Source: Toxonevra muliebris
Lineage: Eukaryota > Arthropoda > Insecta > Diptera > Pallopteridae
DNA: 64,000 nt
Direction of reading: 5' to 3'
Assembly: GCA_963691655.1 (NCBI GenBank)
Contig: OY829326.1
Coordinates: forward strand, 52,507,776 to 52,571,775
The position numbers were made by a program, and so were the translations under genes. The notes under the pieces are model-generated. The model saw only the letters and a list, made by a program, of their open reading frames with translations. It was not told where the DNA came from and made no database searches. This document shows positions 25,801 to 37,584 of this stretch, piece after piece (position 1 is the stretch's first letter; every line of letters starts with the position of its first letter).

Positions 25801-26644
25801 GTTTTGGACGTACTGGTGAACACTTCTGGGGCTTTGAAGGACATGGAATTACACCCGATATTGTAACATTGGCTAAGGGTAAGTTGAAAGGGAAATGTGT
25901 ATAGTTATTTCTAAAACTTACCTAAATAAATAATATATTTGTAGGCATTGGTAATGGCTTCCCCATGGCGGCAGTAGTAACGACACCCAAGATTGCCGAA
26001 TCTCTGGGTATGGCATTACATTTCAATACCTATGGCGGCAATCCTATGGCAAGTGCTGTGGGTATCTCTGTTTTGGATGTCATTGAAGAGGAGCAACTAC
26101 AGAAGAATTCACTTGAAGTCGGCACTTATTTCCTTAAGAGTTTAGCTGAACTTAAAGATCGTTTTGATATAATTGGTGATGTACGCGGCAAGGGTCTTAT
26201 GATAGGTGTTGAACTTGTTTCAGATCGTGAAACTAAAGCACCATTGAGTGTGCCGCATGTGCTGGAAATTTGGGAAACATGCAAGGATATGGGTGTATTA
26301 TTCGGACGTGGTGGATTAAATGGCAATGTAAGTACAAATGAAACTCAATTTTTGTTGTGTTTGTGACTCAAATCTATTGTAAATATTGTAAAACGGACGA
26401 AGAGTTCAACATTTCCAAAAACTAACAAATTGTATTTGCAAGTCTATTGTATATATGCTTCATTTTTTGTGTCCATGCACGTTGATCCTTATACTATACT
26501 AACTACACCTTTGAACTCTTTCCTACACGTCTCTTTTTGCAGGTATTCCGTATTAAGCCACCCATGTGTATTACGAAATCGGATGCTAAATTCGCTGTGG
26601 ATGTGTTCTCGCGTGCCATCTCGGAATATTTAAGCAAAAATTAA
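19864..26644 (+). CDS. AGXT2: AGXT2-type mitochondrial aminotransferase, class III
   Basis: Five exons give a continuous 508-aa protein: 19864-19885, 24764-25085, 25181-25878, 25945-26327, 26543-26644; all introns are GT-AG and phases match. It belongs to the PLP class III aminotransferases, close to alanine-glyoxylate aminotransferase 2 (transfers amino groups to glyoxylate or pyruvate in mitochondria; also degrades beta-aminoisobutyrate and dimethylarginines in mammals). The short first exon joined to exon 2 gives [17 protein letters not shown], basic and serine/leucine-rich like a mitochondrial presequence. Motifs: [10 protein letters not shown] (cofactor phosphate), [26 protein letters not shown] and the PLP-binding lysine in TLAKGIGNGFP (Lys347, at the exon 3/4 junction). 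The end is [17 protein letters not shown]...SEYLSKN. AATAAA lies at 26920. The first exon assignment is inference from splice phase; an alternative start at 24730 is possible, and a second terminal exon exists at 28942. Confidence 0.9.
21285..21607. repeat. Half-copy of the foldback family
   Basis: The order and wording match the right arm of the 18530-19452 foldback: a TTATGGTTTATTAT block, GCGCATAAAACGAAAATTCA, CCAGGTTTACAAAACCCTCT, then GAATTTATTGCACAGTGTAA at the end. Only one arm is present, so it cannot fold back on itself. Confidence 0.6.
21622..21724 (-). repeat. Shortened tRNA-derived SINE
   Basis: The minus strand begins ACCTCGATAGTCTAGAAGGT and ends CTGCCACTCTAACCTAACC. Both ends match the SINE at 63738-63976 (CTCGATAGTCTAGTGAGTAG ... 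GCCACTCTAATCTAACCTAA). The central body is deleted. Confidence 0.55.
24629..24637 (+). promoter_or_regulatory. Motif-1-like core promoter element
   Basis: TTGGTCACACT fits the fly core promoter motif 1 (YGGTCACACTR, Ohler) except its last position. It lies 135 bp upstream of AGXT2 exon 2 and 93 bp before an ATG in frame with that exon, suggesting a second AGXT2 promoter. A single motif is weak evidence. Confidence 0.35.
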
Positions 26645-26919
26645 TTACATCTCAATTGAAAAATATCTATTTCCGGTTCAGTAAAAACCACATAAATAGG
26701 TTTCGAATTTACAAAAAAAAAAAAAAGAAAAGAAACGACAGTCATTTTTATTTTTCAAAATTTGTTTTAATATCGCGTTGTTTGTGTTCCTTTCAGAAAT
26801 CTATATCTACCTCAAGATTGATTTTTTAATCGATATCTAGTCGCAACGCTTAAGATACCTTTCTACTCAAGATTTATTTAATTTATAAGAAAAAATTTCT
26901 ACGAATTGCAGTTATACTT

Positions 26920-26925
26920 AATAAA
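26920..26925 (+). terminator. Polyadenylation signal for AGXT2 proximal form
   Basis: AATAAA, 276 bp after the stop at 26642-26644. It would end the transcript that uses the proximal terminal exon. Confidence 0.45.
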
Positions 26926-27411
26926 AGAGTTTAACAAAACTACAATGTAAATTTACGTCCTTGTATAAATCTATTTTAAGGTCTCGATCTTGTGTTTTGG
27001 AAATACATAGGAGAAGATGAGGTGAACCTGACACCCCCATTCTCTCTCGAGAACGGAAAGACTCACTGAGGTGCCATTTGCATTGTTGGATGCGTTATTA
27101 GTCACACTTTCATTTATTTTTGCCAATTTTGTCAATCTTTAAGTACCAATAACTAGATGTAAAAACATTTAATGCCAAAACGCGGTAAGCAGTTTTGATT
27201 AATGATAAAGTGATCGGGGTCAGAGTATACTTAATACCTTAAGGATAGCTTAAGTCCTCTTGAGTACTGTGACAAAGACCGTTTTTGGCCTAAATGTAAC
27301 ATTTTTTTTATCCGGTCCTAAAGTTTGCCCATTTCCAAGTGAGCGAACCCGACCTATGTTAAATTGTATTACATAATTTAATGTTTTCCAATGTTTTTTT
27401 TTCATAATTAA

Positions 27412-27580
27412 TAAGCGGATTCATATAAACTCGGAAATGCCTAGTAAATCCGTAAACTGTGTAAACTGGTCAAAATTTATATGAAATTTGACAGTAAGTT
27501 AACGTGTTTATACAGTTTACAAGGTGTAAATTAACTCTTAAATGCCTATTTAAGAGTTTATTTATAGGAATCCGACTAAT
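27412..27580. mobile_element. Short MITE, GCGGATTC ends
   Basis: The left arm AGCGGATTCATATAAACTC is mirrored by the right arm (GAGTTTATTTATAGGAATCCG read on the plus strand, split by small indels), and AAATGCCTA by its complement inside. About 165 bp, AT-rich, no coding capacity. Confidence 0.45.
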
Positions 27581-27616
27581 ATAAAAAATTAATTAAAATT
27601 ATTCTTCTTTCAAAAA

Positions 27617-27790
27617 CAGAGGGGTTACTCTGTAGTTCGATTCGAAAGAAAATTTACTCTAATGGTACCCTAGAAAACATTTTCGAATAATATTTGTTTG
27701 ATGTTCAGATTTCATTTTGTACCTTTCGGATCGAATTTGGCATTCGAATAGAACTGCCTTTCTAATCGAACTACAGAGTAAACCCCCCTG
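27617..27790. mobile_element. 174 bp MITE with CAGAGGGGTTACTC ends
   Basis: The left arm CAGAGGGGTTACTCTGTAG then TTCGATTCGAAAG is the inverse of the right arm (CTTTCTAATCGAAC then TACAGAGTAAACCCCCCTG). Arms of about 33 bp flank a spacer containing further TTCGAAT-type inverted pieces. No clear target duplication. Confidence 0.65.
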
Positions 27791-28094
27791 TAAGTTTTAT
27801 TGAATTTTTCTTCGGAAAACTTTCTGAAAGGGGTGGGTATCGAAATCACCTCAGGGGGAGTCAAGTAACTCCCATATTTTTACTTTCAGAAAAATGATTA
27901 AAGTGAAAAAACGATAACCCATATATCAATGGTTGATATGGGGAAAAGTTGAGATATTCAAAGCACTACCAAACAATAGCACTAACAAATAGAAATATTG
28001 AATATTGAGACAAAATATCTCTGTCTCTTTTACTTCATCTTCCCCTACCTAGTATAGATTGATGGTACGAATCTATAACGTGATTAAAAATGGT

Positions 28095-28178
28095 ATATCG
28101 TCGCCTGAGAATTGATTTGGCGTATGTGTGTACAAATTCATATACCTATACGCCAAATCAATTCTCAGGCGACGATAT
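28095..28178. repeat. 84 bp palindrome, copy 1
   Basis: ATATCGTCGCCTGAGAATTG starts it and CAATTCTCAGGCGACGATAT ends it; the arms continue inward through ATTTGGCGTAT / ATACGCCAAAT, leaving a spacer of only about a dozen bases. The same unit occurs at 43213-43296 and 59853-59935. Confidence 0.85.
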
Positions 28179-28941
28179 GTGTGAAAAAATCACATTACAT
28201 GTTTGTTTGCAACTCGAACCAGAACTGATGGATTCTATTGGTAGGATCAATTCAAGAACAAACTTGATAAATCAAATGAATAAGAATCCTGTATTTAGGG
28301 TATGAAATTGGAATTCAAGATATCAACTTAGACTGTTGAATTTTTGGAAACTAGAATGCATATTTTATACGTTTTTGGGGAAAGATATGCCTGAACCGTG
28401 GAAAGGACAGCACTGGATTGAGAAACTGTTGGATCCAAAATCAAACTGAGTGGACTAAATAGTTGAAGAAGTGAAGATTATTGATATTGAATTCAAAACC
28501 CATATCGAAACTATTCAAGAAGTAAGTAATGAAAATGCAGAGAAAAGGTGTCAATGGACTTTACTTACCATTGCAAGGATATTACAGTAAACCAATTTTT
28601 GGTTTCTTAACGAAAATTATTATATTATTTATGACATATATATGTGTTTCCTCAGACTTATGAAAATGACTGGAAATTCCTTTAAAAGACCATGATAAAA
28701 TTTTTCTCGGAATATTTATAGTTGCACAATACTAACGATTATTAGTTATCCTCTGTGAACATGAAGACTATTGTTAGATAAATTCTCATATATCTGAGTA
28801 GCAGAATTCATTATTCATTTATCAAGTGAATATGTAAAAGGCATGCATATACCCGTTTCTCGATTTCCCACACATTATGACTTTCATCTCATGCATATAT
28901 TTATATTTTTTAATTTTCAATTTTTTAAAATCCAATGCCAG

Positions 28942-29073
28942 GTAATTTGTTTGAAACCACCGCTCTGTGTTTCCTATCGTGATATGGACTTTGTTTTGAG
29001 TGTTCTGGAAAGTGTTTTTGAAGTACATAACAAGAAACAGGAACGCAGTTGGCGTAGAAATATTATGAAGTAA
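28942..29073 (+). CDS. Second AGXT2-like terminal exon
   Basis: A pyrimidine-rich tract ending in GCCAG precedes a 43-codon open frame plus TAA: VICLKPPLCVSYRDMDF, then VLSVLESVFEVHNKKQ. It parallels the AGXT2 last exon ([20 protein letters not shown]) in its first residues, the KPP(M/L)C motif, the length of the helix that follows and the phase-0 start. Spliced from exon 4 (donor after 26327) it would keep frame and give a protein with a different C terminus, a longer basic tail (KKQERSWRRNIMK). AATAAA overlaps the stop region at 29073. It may be an alternative terminal exon or the only surviving piece of a duplicate gene; no other duplicate exons are visible nearby. Confidence 0.65.
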   Translation, partial: VICLKPPLCVSYRDMDFVLSVLESVFEVHNKKQERSWRRNIMK

Positions 29074-30205
29074 ATAAATTAAGATTATGGCTATTATTAT
29101 GTTTAATTCTACTCGAATTTATTGCCTACAAAATGTTTACAAATCATTATCGAAATTATTTTATATTCCTGGCTTGCATTTTTGGCTATTTCCAATATGT
29201 TAATTGTAATATTTATACGTTTTATGTTTATGCACCTAGATATTTAAGATATTATAAATTACTTTCGCTAAAAAATTTGTAAAATTATAGTACAATAAAA
29301 TAAATTTTTATAGAGAGGCTTTAAGAATCTGGAACAAACAATCATTTATATTTTTTATGAAATCACGAAAAATAAATGCATTCTAACCACAACAAAAAAA
29401 ACTTTTTGGAATTCATTGACCAAATAGATTAATTTCAGGAACATATTTTATGCATTTCGTGGATAAAAATGTTGTTCTAGTACTACCAGAATACGTTTCG
29501 AATGGGTTAAAATGCAAAAACCGAATCTTGGTTGTTCGATTGAGCTGTTAAAATTATTGGAACCCATTATTTTTCCACTTTGTTCGACATTAGAGTTTAG
29601 ATGAAATGAGAACGATTGATATTCCTGTTTAGATTAAGGAAGACGTCCACTTAGAAGTAGTCAAAATTTATTTTTTTATTTTGCCATATTCTTAAATCTT
29701 TCAAGTTTTTCAAGAATGTATTCTGATATTTTGAAGTCGATCCGGTAAAATTTGTTCTAATTAAACGACTGAAACTTTAGACATGATTCTAGAATTTATA
29801 CGAAAATTTATTGCGGTTGAAACTTTAAACGTGTTTTTGTCAAAACAACATTTTAAATGGATAAAGAAATGATAAACTGACGGTTAAACAAGAAATTGTA
29901 TTGTCCTATTGTTACATCTATTATAAAATACAATTTAAGAAAAGTTTTTTTGGTAAAAATCTAATCGCCGACTTCATCTGGCAAATTAATTAATAAGCTG
30001 GCCAAACATTTTTTTTTATTAGATTCCAGATTAATTAATCTCAAGTTACTGTGCTCACCGCGAAAAGCTCATTTAGGGAAAGTCTTTAAGATATTTAATC
30101 TTTAGTATCCTTCAAATATGAAATTGCCAAACTTATATAAGTTTTTTACTTTATGAGTGGACGTCCGCATTTAAGGGGAGATACGAGGCTCTAGTGTATG
30201 TAGTG

Positions 30206-30920
30206 TTGATTCGATACCCACATAGTATCGATGCTTGTACTCATTACTTGTATCGAATAAAAGTATCGATGCTACCGAAAATATCTGAAAAAAGTATCGA
30301 ATATGTACTTGTATCGAATACTCGTTTAAAGAGACAAATTACTCTTTTTTTTAAGTGGTTGTCAAGGAAAACATTCAGGACAGAACGGCCCATTGTGATA
30401 CAACATGGTTGAGCCTACAGTTTACACTACTCAACACGAGTTTTTCGCCAATAAATCATGGTTTTGAAATATTTCCCCACACGTGAATCATATAGAAATG
30501 ACGTTAGTTTAATTTGGCAAATCGCTAGAAAATTTATAATAGAAGGAAAACTAATCAACAGATTAAAGCTTGTTAAAAATATTTTATTTTAATGAAAAGG
30601 TTTCAATAAACATTATGTTCTACATGCATGGCCGGAAATATCTTCAAGAACTTTAATAATGAAATATTTTGAATAACTCTGAAGTAGCATTTTAAATATA
30701 TTATTGATTGCTGTAAAACATTGTAAAATAATCCACAATTTTAAATTTTGTATAGCAATATTTCAGTTTTTTAAACAAATATTTTCCAAAAGTATCGAGT
30801 ATCCGATACTGACCCTTTTTTCCGATACCAAGTAAAATACTTATAGCATCGAGTAAAAAAAGTACTTGAATCGAATGAAAAGTTTCAAGTTTTTACTTGT
30901 ATTCACTTGTATCGAATCAT
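30206..30920. repeat. Interspersed MITE-like repeat, copy B
   Basis: About 715 bp, collinear with 2056-2796. It begins TTGATTCGATACCCACATAG and ends ACTTGTATCGAATCAT. Internal shared blocks include CAGAACGGCCCATTGTGATA and ATGTTCTACATGCATGGC. It is slightly shorter because of small deletions. Same orientation as copy A. Confidence 0.75.
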
Positions 30921-33439
30921 CACTAAGTGTGTGCACCGCATTCGGCTTCACTTCCAGACAGTTTCACGACGACTCGATATATATTCTTTTTTAAGAAAAA
31001 ATAAAGAGTACTTATTTACTTTTCAGTTGATTTTATATCCGCTTCCGCATACGAACACCAATAAAAAAAATTATCTGAAAATTTATTTAAATTTTAATTT
31101 GATATAATTTAAAATTTCGAGAGACCAAATTTTCTAGTGGATATTTCAGGATAATTTGTGTGGAATGTGTGCTGAGAAAAACTGTATAAGGACATTATCT
31201 TCACACCATTAAGAATAATTTTAATAATCTAGTAAATGCAAAAACGAGGAAAAAACTGTCTGTTGGGTCTTACTTAATTTAATGCAATTAAATAATTAAA
31301 TTAATGTATTATTTTTATAAGATTATGTAATTGGTTACGGTGTAATGACATTCAAATTCAAATAGTTTTTATTCGAATACACACACACGTTTGAAGTAAT
31401 AAAGCTTAAAACCAGTTGTAAGAAAATCTAATTTTAGTAAGCATTTTGATTTAATTTTATTTATGCGTAAACCTTGAGTAAATTGCAAATGTAATACATA
31501 CATATATATTTATTTTTACGCATATTTATGTTTATGGGGAATAAGTAAAAGAAAATGACAACAAATGAATTCAAGTCAAACCAGAACTAACAGCTTTGAA
31601 TAAATAATAAGTCTGATTAAGAATATCAACATTATTATTATTACAGTGGGTGGAGATGGGCATTTACAAAAATTCTAAAACTTGGCATGAGTTATAACAA
31701 AGCAAATAAAATATATAAATATTTCTAAATTTAAGCTATTAATTTTGCCCACACTTATGGTTTTACGTTGCATTATACCTGACAGACATTACATCGATCT
31801 TTAACAGTTCTGGATTTCTTAATAGATCTACAGTGCCGCAGAAACCTTTTCTAATTCAGAAATATTTTTAATGGAATTTCTGCATAAAAACCTATTGAAA
31901 TTAACGCTTAAATACATATATAAAGGCATGACAGTTTAGGGAACAACATGCCAGGGATTCACACAAATGCATTGTAAAACTAAATACAGAATCGGGAAAT
32001 TGTGAAAGTAGTACCGAGAATAGAAATTCTTGTAGTTTTATTGAGAATTAAGTTTTTTGTATTTCGAAATCAAGATAAGTAAGATTAGCTGAAGAGCTTT
32101 TTGATGTCTTTGTTCTTCGCCGTTCGCTTATAAATCATTGATCGAAAGCAACACTTGACTAGAAATGGTCCGGTTCAAACCCGGTTTTCATTTTTATATT
32201 ATCCTAAATTTTCAGAGTAATACTGTGATCAAATATTGAGCTAACAAAGTAGAGTATAGCGATGGATTCATTGAACGTTTAGAATATGGTGGATAACGTA
32301 CTCTTAGGACGACCACACAAAAATCATTTTATGAAGGGTGTTTCAATATATTGATTTTAAAACTGAGTCGAAGGCTTTTCCAGATAATACTGGGCATATT
32401 GGTTGGGCAGATGTACTAAAGCCAGTTGTTTTTTTTTTATCGAATATCTCGAAATCACACAGGATGCGAAGAGTGAATTTTGGAAATATACAGAAGGGCT
32501 AACATACATAATTTCAAATCATTCATTTTAATAATTTTTATCTTCTCTATATAGTTTCTATTAATTTGAATACAAACAAATACGTGCCTCCTTTTAACTG
32601 TCATTCAAAATTTATGCAGATTTATTTTTATATTCTAGGTGATTTTCTATTATTCATGACACCGCTATGAAATGAATGAATTTTAGATCTTCGTCTATTT
32701 TAGCATTCACCAGTACCACATTATATCGCCGGCCTAGATTTTGGGTGGACTTCATGAGGTTCATCCGTCACAGAAAAATGTCCTTTTGAATCACTTGGAA
32801 ATAATCACAACGGATGACGCATTCATTCATTGTCTCACATATTTTCTTTGGACCATTTGACTTTTCACCCTTCAATTGTTTTACCTCTAGAGTTCCTATA
32901 ATTTTTTTTTTTGACTTTGCAAAAGCAGTTAATCTGGAAAATAGAGGTTGATTCAGGTTTAAGCTAAGTATAGCCTAAATTGTTATTCCCAGGTTTAGGC
33001 TTGATTACAAACATTAATTTTAGAAGTTATGTTTAAATCTAGTATTAAAAATATATTTCTTCACAGAATCAGTTCTTGACTTACGACCACTTTGAGTCTG
33101 GGTTATGCATTCGTAAATTCAAAACTTAAAAACTGCATTATTCTGCTGGAATATAAAATTTCTCCGAGTTCAATTGATGAAATTTCCAGCATCATAATGT
33201 ATTTATCGGAATTTATTTTCTGCTGGAATAAAAGCTTCTCCGAGTTCAATTACAAAAAAAAATATACAAATACAAAAAAGGTTTACCACATTCAAGGTGA
33301 TTTTTTAAACATATACCACAACAAGAAATTCAAACGTTTATATGGAAAAATATTTAACTCTAGTCTCTTATCAGTTTGTTGTTCTTACTGTTCCAGTTTG
33401 CTATTTTTCCTGGTATGTAGGAATTTGTCTGGTGTCTGT

Positions 33440-33600
33440 TTTGATTAATTTTCTGTCTCTTTTCTGGTTCATATCTGCTCTGGCCTTTGACCCAGCTTAT
33501 GATCTAGTCTGCTCTGGATTCTGATCTAGCCTTCTCTGGGCTCCTATTTAATCTGCTCTAGGTTCTGATCTCTAGACTAGCCTCTATTCTGATTTCTTTT
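33440..33600. repeat. Degenerate 22 bp tandem repeat
   Basis: Variants of TCTGCTCTGGATTCTGATCT recur about every 22 bp (for example TCTGCTCTGGCCTTTGACCC, TCTGCTCTAGGTTCTGATCT). The pattern fades into TCT/GTT-rich sequence until about 33760. No function evident. Confidence 0.5.
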
Positions 33601-34937
33601 ATGGTATCTTATCTAATCTTAGCTCTGTTTTGATCTGTTTTTTTGTTCTAGTCTGGTATCTTTTCTTGATTTTTATTTGATATCTATATTGTCTCTGTTT
33701 TGGTATGTTCTCTCTTTTGGTTAGCGATCTGATTTCTTCTCTGTTCCTTCTGTATAATCCCAGTTTCTCATCACTAACAAATAAAACCACACAATTTTTA
33801 AATTTTCAACATTTTTTTTTTTTTCATTTATTTGTTAAACTACAAAAATGAAGCCACATTATTCTAAACTATAACCAAAAAAAAAAAACAAAAAAATCCA
33901 AATGTGTTAGGAAGTGCTGAATAGCATTTATGCATCTATGTTGTATGTTTTGCATTTATATATTTATGTACTTTGAAGCATAAAAATTATGTAGGTATTT
34001 AAGTTAATTGTGTGTGTTTCGAAATACAAGACAGCAAAAGAACCGAACCAAACAAACGAAAACAAAAAACGTTTTAAGTAAAAAATGCGTATTCTTTTTT
34101 CAAAAGTTACTTTTTGTTTGTATGTATGTAAGTAATATTCAGTTTAACATATTTTCAATATGCATATCGATACGTATCTATATGTATTTATGTCAATATA
34201 TATAATAGTTTTCTTTTTGTTTTGTAATTTAATATTAATGTTTTTTTTTTTTTTACATAAAAGCGTTTTCAAATACACAAATTGGATAGAAATGTATTTA
34301 TTTCGTTTGCATATTTTCTGGTGTAGATAAAAATAGAATAGAAAAGAAGCCAGTGTTTAAATGTATTTTTTGCTTGCCAGCTGCTCATGCTTAAAGAGAA
34401 TTACAAAAAATATAACATAATAATGTGTATCTATTTTTTTTTAAAACTATTTTCAGTTTTCGGTTTTTTTTTTTTTTTTGTTTAGTTATTTTCACAATTT
34501 AAGTTTAGTTTAATTTGCTTGCAATATTTTATTTTTGTGTTATAAATTCTTGCAAAATGTGTTTAAAACAAAAGTAAGAGAGAAGTTACTGAAAACTTAT
34601 GAACATAAAAAAATTATTAAATCAATTTATAAATTAAAATTAAGAGAAAAAAATACATTACAACAAATATAGTGAACATGTTATTTCTAAACAGGATGAG
34701 GTCTTTCATAATTGATATTACAGCGATAGACCGTATGCATATAGCATATTGTAATATGATCTACATGGCAAGGTAGAAATGCGCCAAAAACAAAGAAATC
34801 AAAATCGTATAACATCATTTATGAAAGTACCGTCTCCTTTTTGTGTTTCTATATAAATTCATATATATATGCCATATTTCTATAGTTTAGTGAATAATTT
34901 AATATTAAAAATGAACAGAAAAATTAGTATTATAAAA

Positions 34938-37584
34938 TTACAACGCCGGCCCACCAGGATACTCCTCGTAATCATCACAATCGTCTAGAAAATCTGAAAA
35001 TAAATCTGGACTCACATCGTAGTCCTGACGTAGTTCAGAATTTTCAATGTCCGCAGCCATTTGTCGTAAGTTATTCACACCAACGAGAAGTTGCCTATGA
35101 TTGGGATAAGGTAATTAAAATCATTTAATGCGGATTAATGCATTTTACTTTCGCTTTCGTTTACCTGAGATTGCTTTCTGCACTTGATGCTGCTCTCAGC
35201 AAATCTCTCGAGATCTGTTGTGTTCTGGACGGTCTACTACCAACGTTGGCACGTACACCAGCTGCTGCAGCGGCGGCAGCTGCAGTGGCAGTAGTAGCAT
35301 ATGGACGCGGACGATCACAACTTGGCGGTGCGCTACATCCGCCTACAGCGCCCTCTTCACGTAGCACATCATTTTCACGACGTAGCGTTTCATTTTCAGC
35401 CTAGACAAAAATATTTTACAAATAATTAATAAGCTCGAAACTCATAAAACAAAAGGAAAAACACAAATTTCAATACACACCGTCAATTGTGTCACTTGTT
35501 GCTTCAGTTCGGTAACATGATTTTGTGCTGCCGCTGTTCTCCGTTTACTCTTATCCAAATTCTCCTCGACCTGCGTAATATTCTGTGACATCGAACGATT
35601 ATAGCCAGTTTTGCTACGCTGTAGTTCTTGCAGTTGTCGCTCTAGATCATTGGCACGCCTCGTTTGCTCGTTCTGCGCTGCGCGTGCATCATTTAATTCG
35701 CGCTGCAATCGCTCATTTTCAATGCGTAAGCGTGATAACTGCGACGATTGCATTGGTGGATCTTCTGGTGAACCAATTGAATTGGATGGTAATCCAGCAG
35801 CAACATCAGCCAATCGCTGTGATGAATGAATGATGGGACCATCAGATAAAAAGTCAGGCAGCATTTTGGAATTACCAGTCGATGACGATTCATTTGCACC
35901 GCCGCCACCACCACCGACACCGCAATTGCCACTGTTGCCACCAACACTGCCATAAGTGGATGAAGCGCCCACACTAGCACTACCAATTCCGACATTAGCA
36001 TTGCTTCCGCTACAAGTCCCTATCGATGCGCCACATGTCAAATCTTCCACAAAATCACGTATGGGTGAATTGGGCGGGGAATTTAGATGCATTTCATGTG
36101 CATACCATGAATCCATCCAATGATCTTGCACGAAATCTGGCAACGCAGCAGCAGCGGCTGATGCGGGTGGAGGCGGCGGAGGAAAATCACTATCTAGCAA
36201 TCCAGATAGTGGACGTGATGATGAGGCAGCTGCAGAACCTGTTACATTGGCAGCATTATCAATGGGCAAGTCCAATTTTAGTTTGGAGGAATTTGTATTC
36301 AGTGCCAGACGTGTAGGGCGTGCCTCTTTCGAGGCAGTGGACGTGGAGGCGGACGTCGAGGCTAGGTTAGTGAATCCCATGCGACGGCGCGGTGATGCAG
36401 ATGGAATTGGCATATCATAATTGGAATAGGAACGCGGCACACTTTGACGAATGACAAAGTCACCGGAATTCGTCGTCACTGTATTTGTTGTGCTGCGCGT
36501 AGCAAATATATCTAAAAGTATTGAAATAAGCTAGAATAAATTTCTCGTCAAGATTACACGAAATTACCATTATTTTCGACGCTACCACCACTACCGCCCC
36601 CAAGTGTATCAGGATATAAACGAAATCCAGTCGTTATATTACCTCCACTGCCACCAACACCTTCCATTCTATTATCTCCCCCGGATACACTCGCATACTC
36701 AGCCAGACTTGCTTGCGAATCAAATGATGAAAATCGTGGTGAACGTTTCATTTTTGTCGAAGATGCAGATTCTTGTGTTCCACCTGCTGCGTTTCCTGAC
36801 AGCCCACTACCGCCAGTTATTAGAGATGAAATTGATGTAGCAGAAACAGATGCCGATTGAGGAACCTTTGGACGTGCTCCTGTTGATGTCTGTAACGCAT
36901 TTGCAGCGGAGTTGGTAGTTGTGGTGGCAGTTGCAGACGTCGCTGCAGACGTTGTAGCAGGATCCAAGGATGTTATTGTTGTGGAAGGTGTTGTCATAGC
37001 AGTGCTGCTATTTAGAAAATGCTTGAAAGAGAAGGAAGAATTTTGAGTTGGTGCTGGTTGAACATGTATCGTTGGTTGTGTGCTACTAGAACCGAAACTG
37101 CTATCTTGCAGATGTTGAGATAAGCCTGAAAATATGAATTATATTACTCATACACACACAAACATTGGGATGTGCTACTTCATTTATGACCCACAAGCTT
37201 ACCTTCAACATAACCCCCGCCCAATGGACCAACGGTCGCTCTAATATTTTTATAATCACCAAAACCTCCTGCTCCTCCAGCCCCTGCGCGGACTGGACTG
37301 CCTGTACCATTAATGCACAGATCTGCAACCAGATCATTCAATTTTCCATGCGCACACGTCGCTATCATTCCATCCGCTCCTTCGCCGTCATCCTTATTTC
37401 TGTGCTGTTGCTGTTCTATTATTGATGCTTGTGTGTTTACTGTGTCACCACATTCTTCCTCCGTTGCTGTTGTTGCCACCGTCACGCCCACTGTCGCCGT
37501 TGCCATTGCCTCCACACCATTATCGCTGCTATGTTGCATTTCATCACTTTCATTTGCCATAATTTGTTTTTGCAAAAATTTCAT
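34938..37584 (-). CDS. ENTR1: ENTR1/SDCCAG3-like coiled-coil endosomal protein
   Basis: Five exons on the minus strand give 787 aa: 37584-37203, 37125-36568, 36511-35481, 35400-35165, 35094-34938; all GT-AG with matching phases. The N-terminal 560 residues are low-complexity (Ser/Thr/Ala/Gly, a poly-Pro run) with short acidic motifs such as KLNDLVADLCING, PDFVQDHWMDSWY and RDFVEDLTCG. Residues about 569-673 form a coiled coil (SQLSRLRIENERLQREL, TQVEENLDKSKRRTAAAQNH). That block and the following SNLRQLLVGVNNLRQMAADI match the C-terminal half of ENTR1, an endosome-associated trafficking regulator that in vertebrates binds retromer and phosphatase partners and works in receptor recycling, cilia and cytokinesis. 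It ends SDFLDDCDDYEEYPGGPAL. The start could be M1 or M9 (MANESDE); M9 has the better context. The gene is divergent to the ATMIN homologue. Confidence 0.85.

Larger units (their letters stand above)
26645..28941. other. AGXT2 3' region and spacer to second terminal exon
   Basis: After the stop come the 3' UTR (AATAAA at 26920-26925), two short MITEs (27412-27580, 27617-27790) and a palindrome (28095-28178). I searched by eye for further aminotransferase exons that a tandem gene duplicate would need and saw none; the ORF from 28090 only reads through the palindrome. Confidence 0.55.
29074..34937. other. Gene-poor intergenic stretch
   Basis: No coding exon is visible. It contains repeat copy B (30206-30920), a short direct repeat near 33140-33250, a degenerate 22 bp tandem array (about 33440-33600), and long T/A-rich sequence from 33800 to 34900 which may be partly the 3' UTR of the minus-strand ENTR1-like gene (possible AATAAA complements near 34527 and 33832). 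Confidence 0.55.

Noticed and set aside
28090..28305. 71-codon ORF starting in the palindrome
   Set aside because: Its first half is the translated palindrome, which gives similar peptides at the other two copies; no gene signal.
33092..33448. 118-codon ORF
   Set aside because: It spans a direct repeat (GCTGGAATA...CTCCGAGTTCAATT) and T-rich tandem DNA, has no splice context and no recognisable content.
35138..35404. Plus-strand ORF over the ENTR1 exon 4
   Set aside because: It is the antisense shadow of a minus-strand exon with clear homology and splice sites; its Ala run is the complement of the real Ala/Thr stretch.
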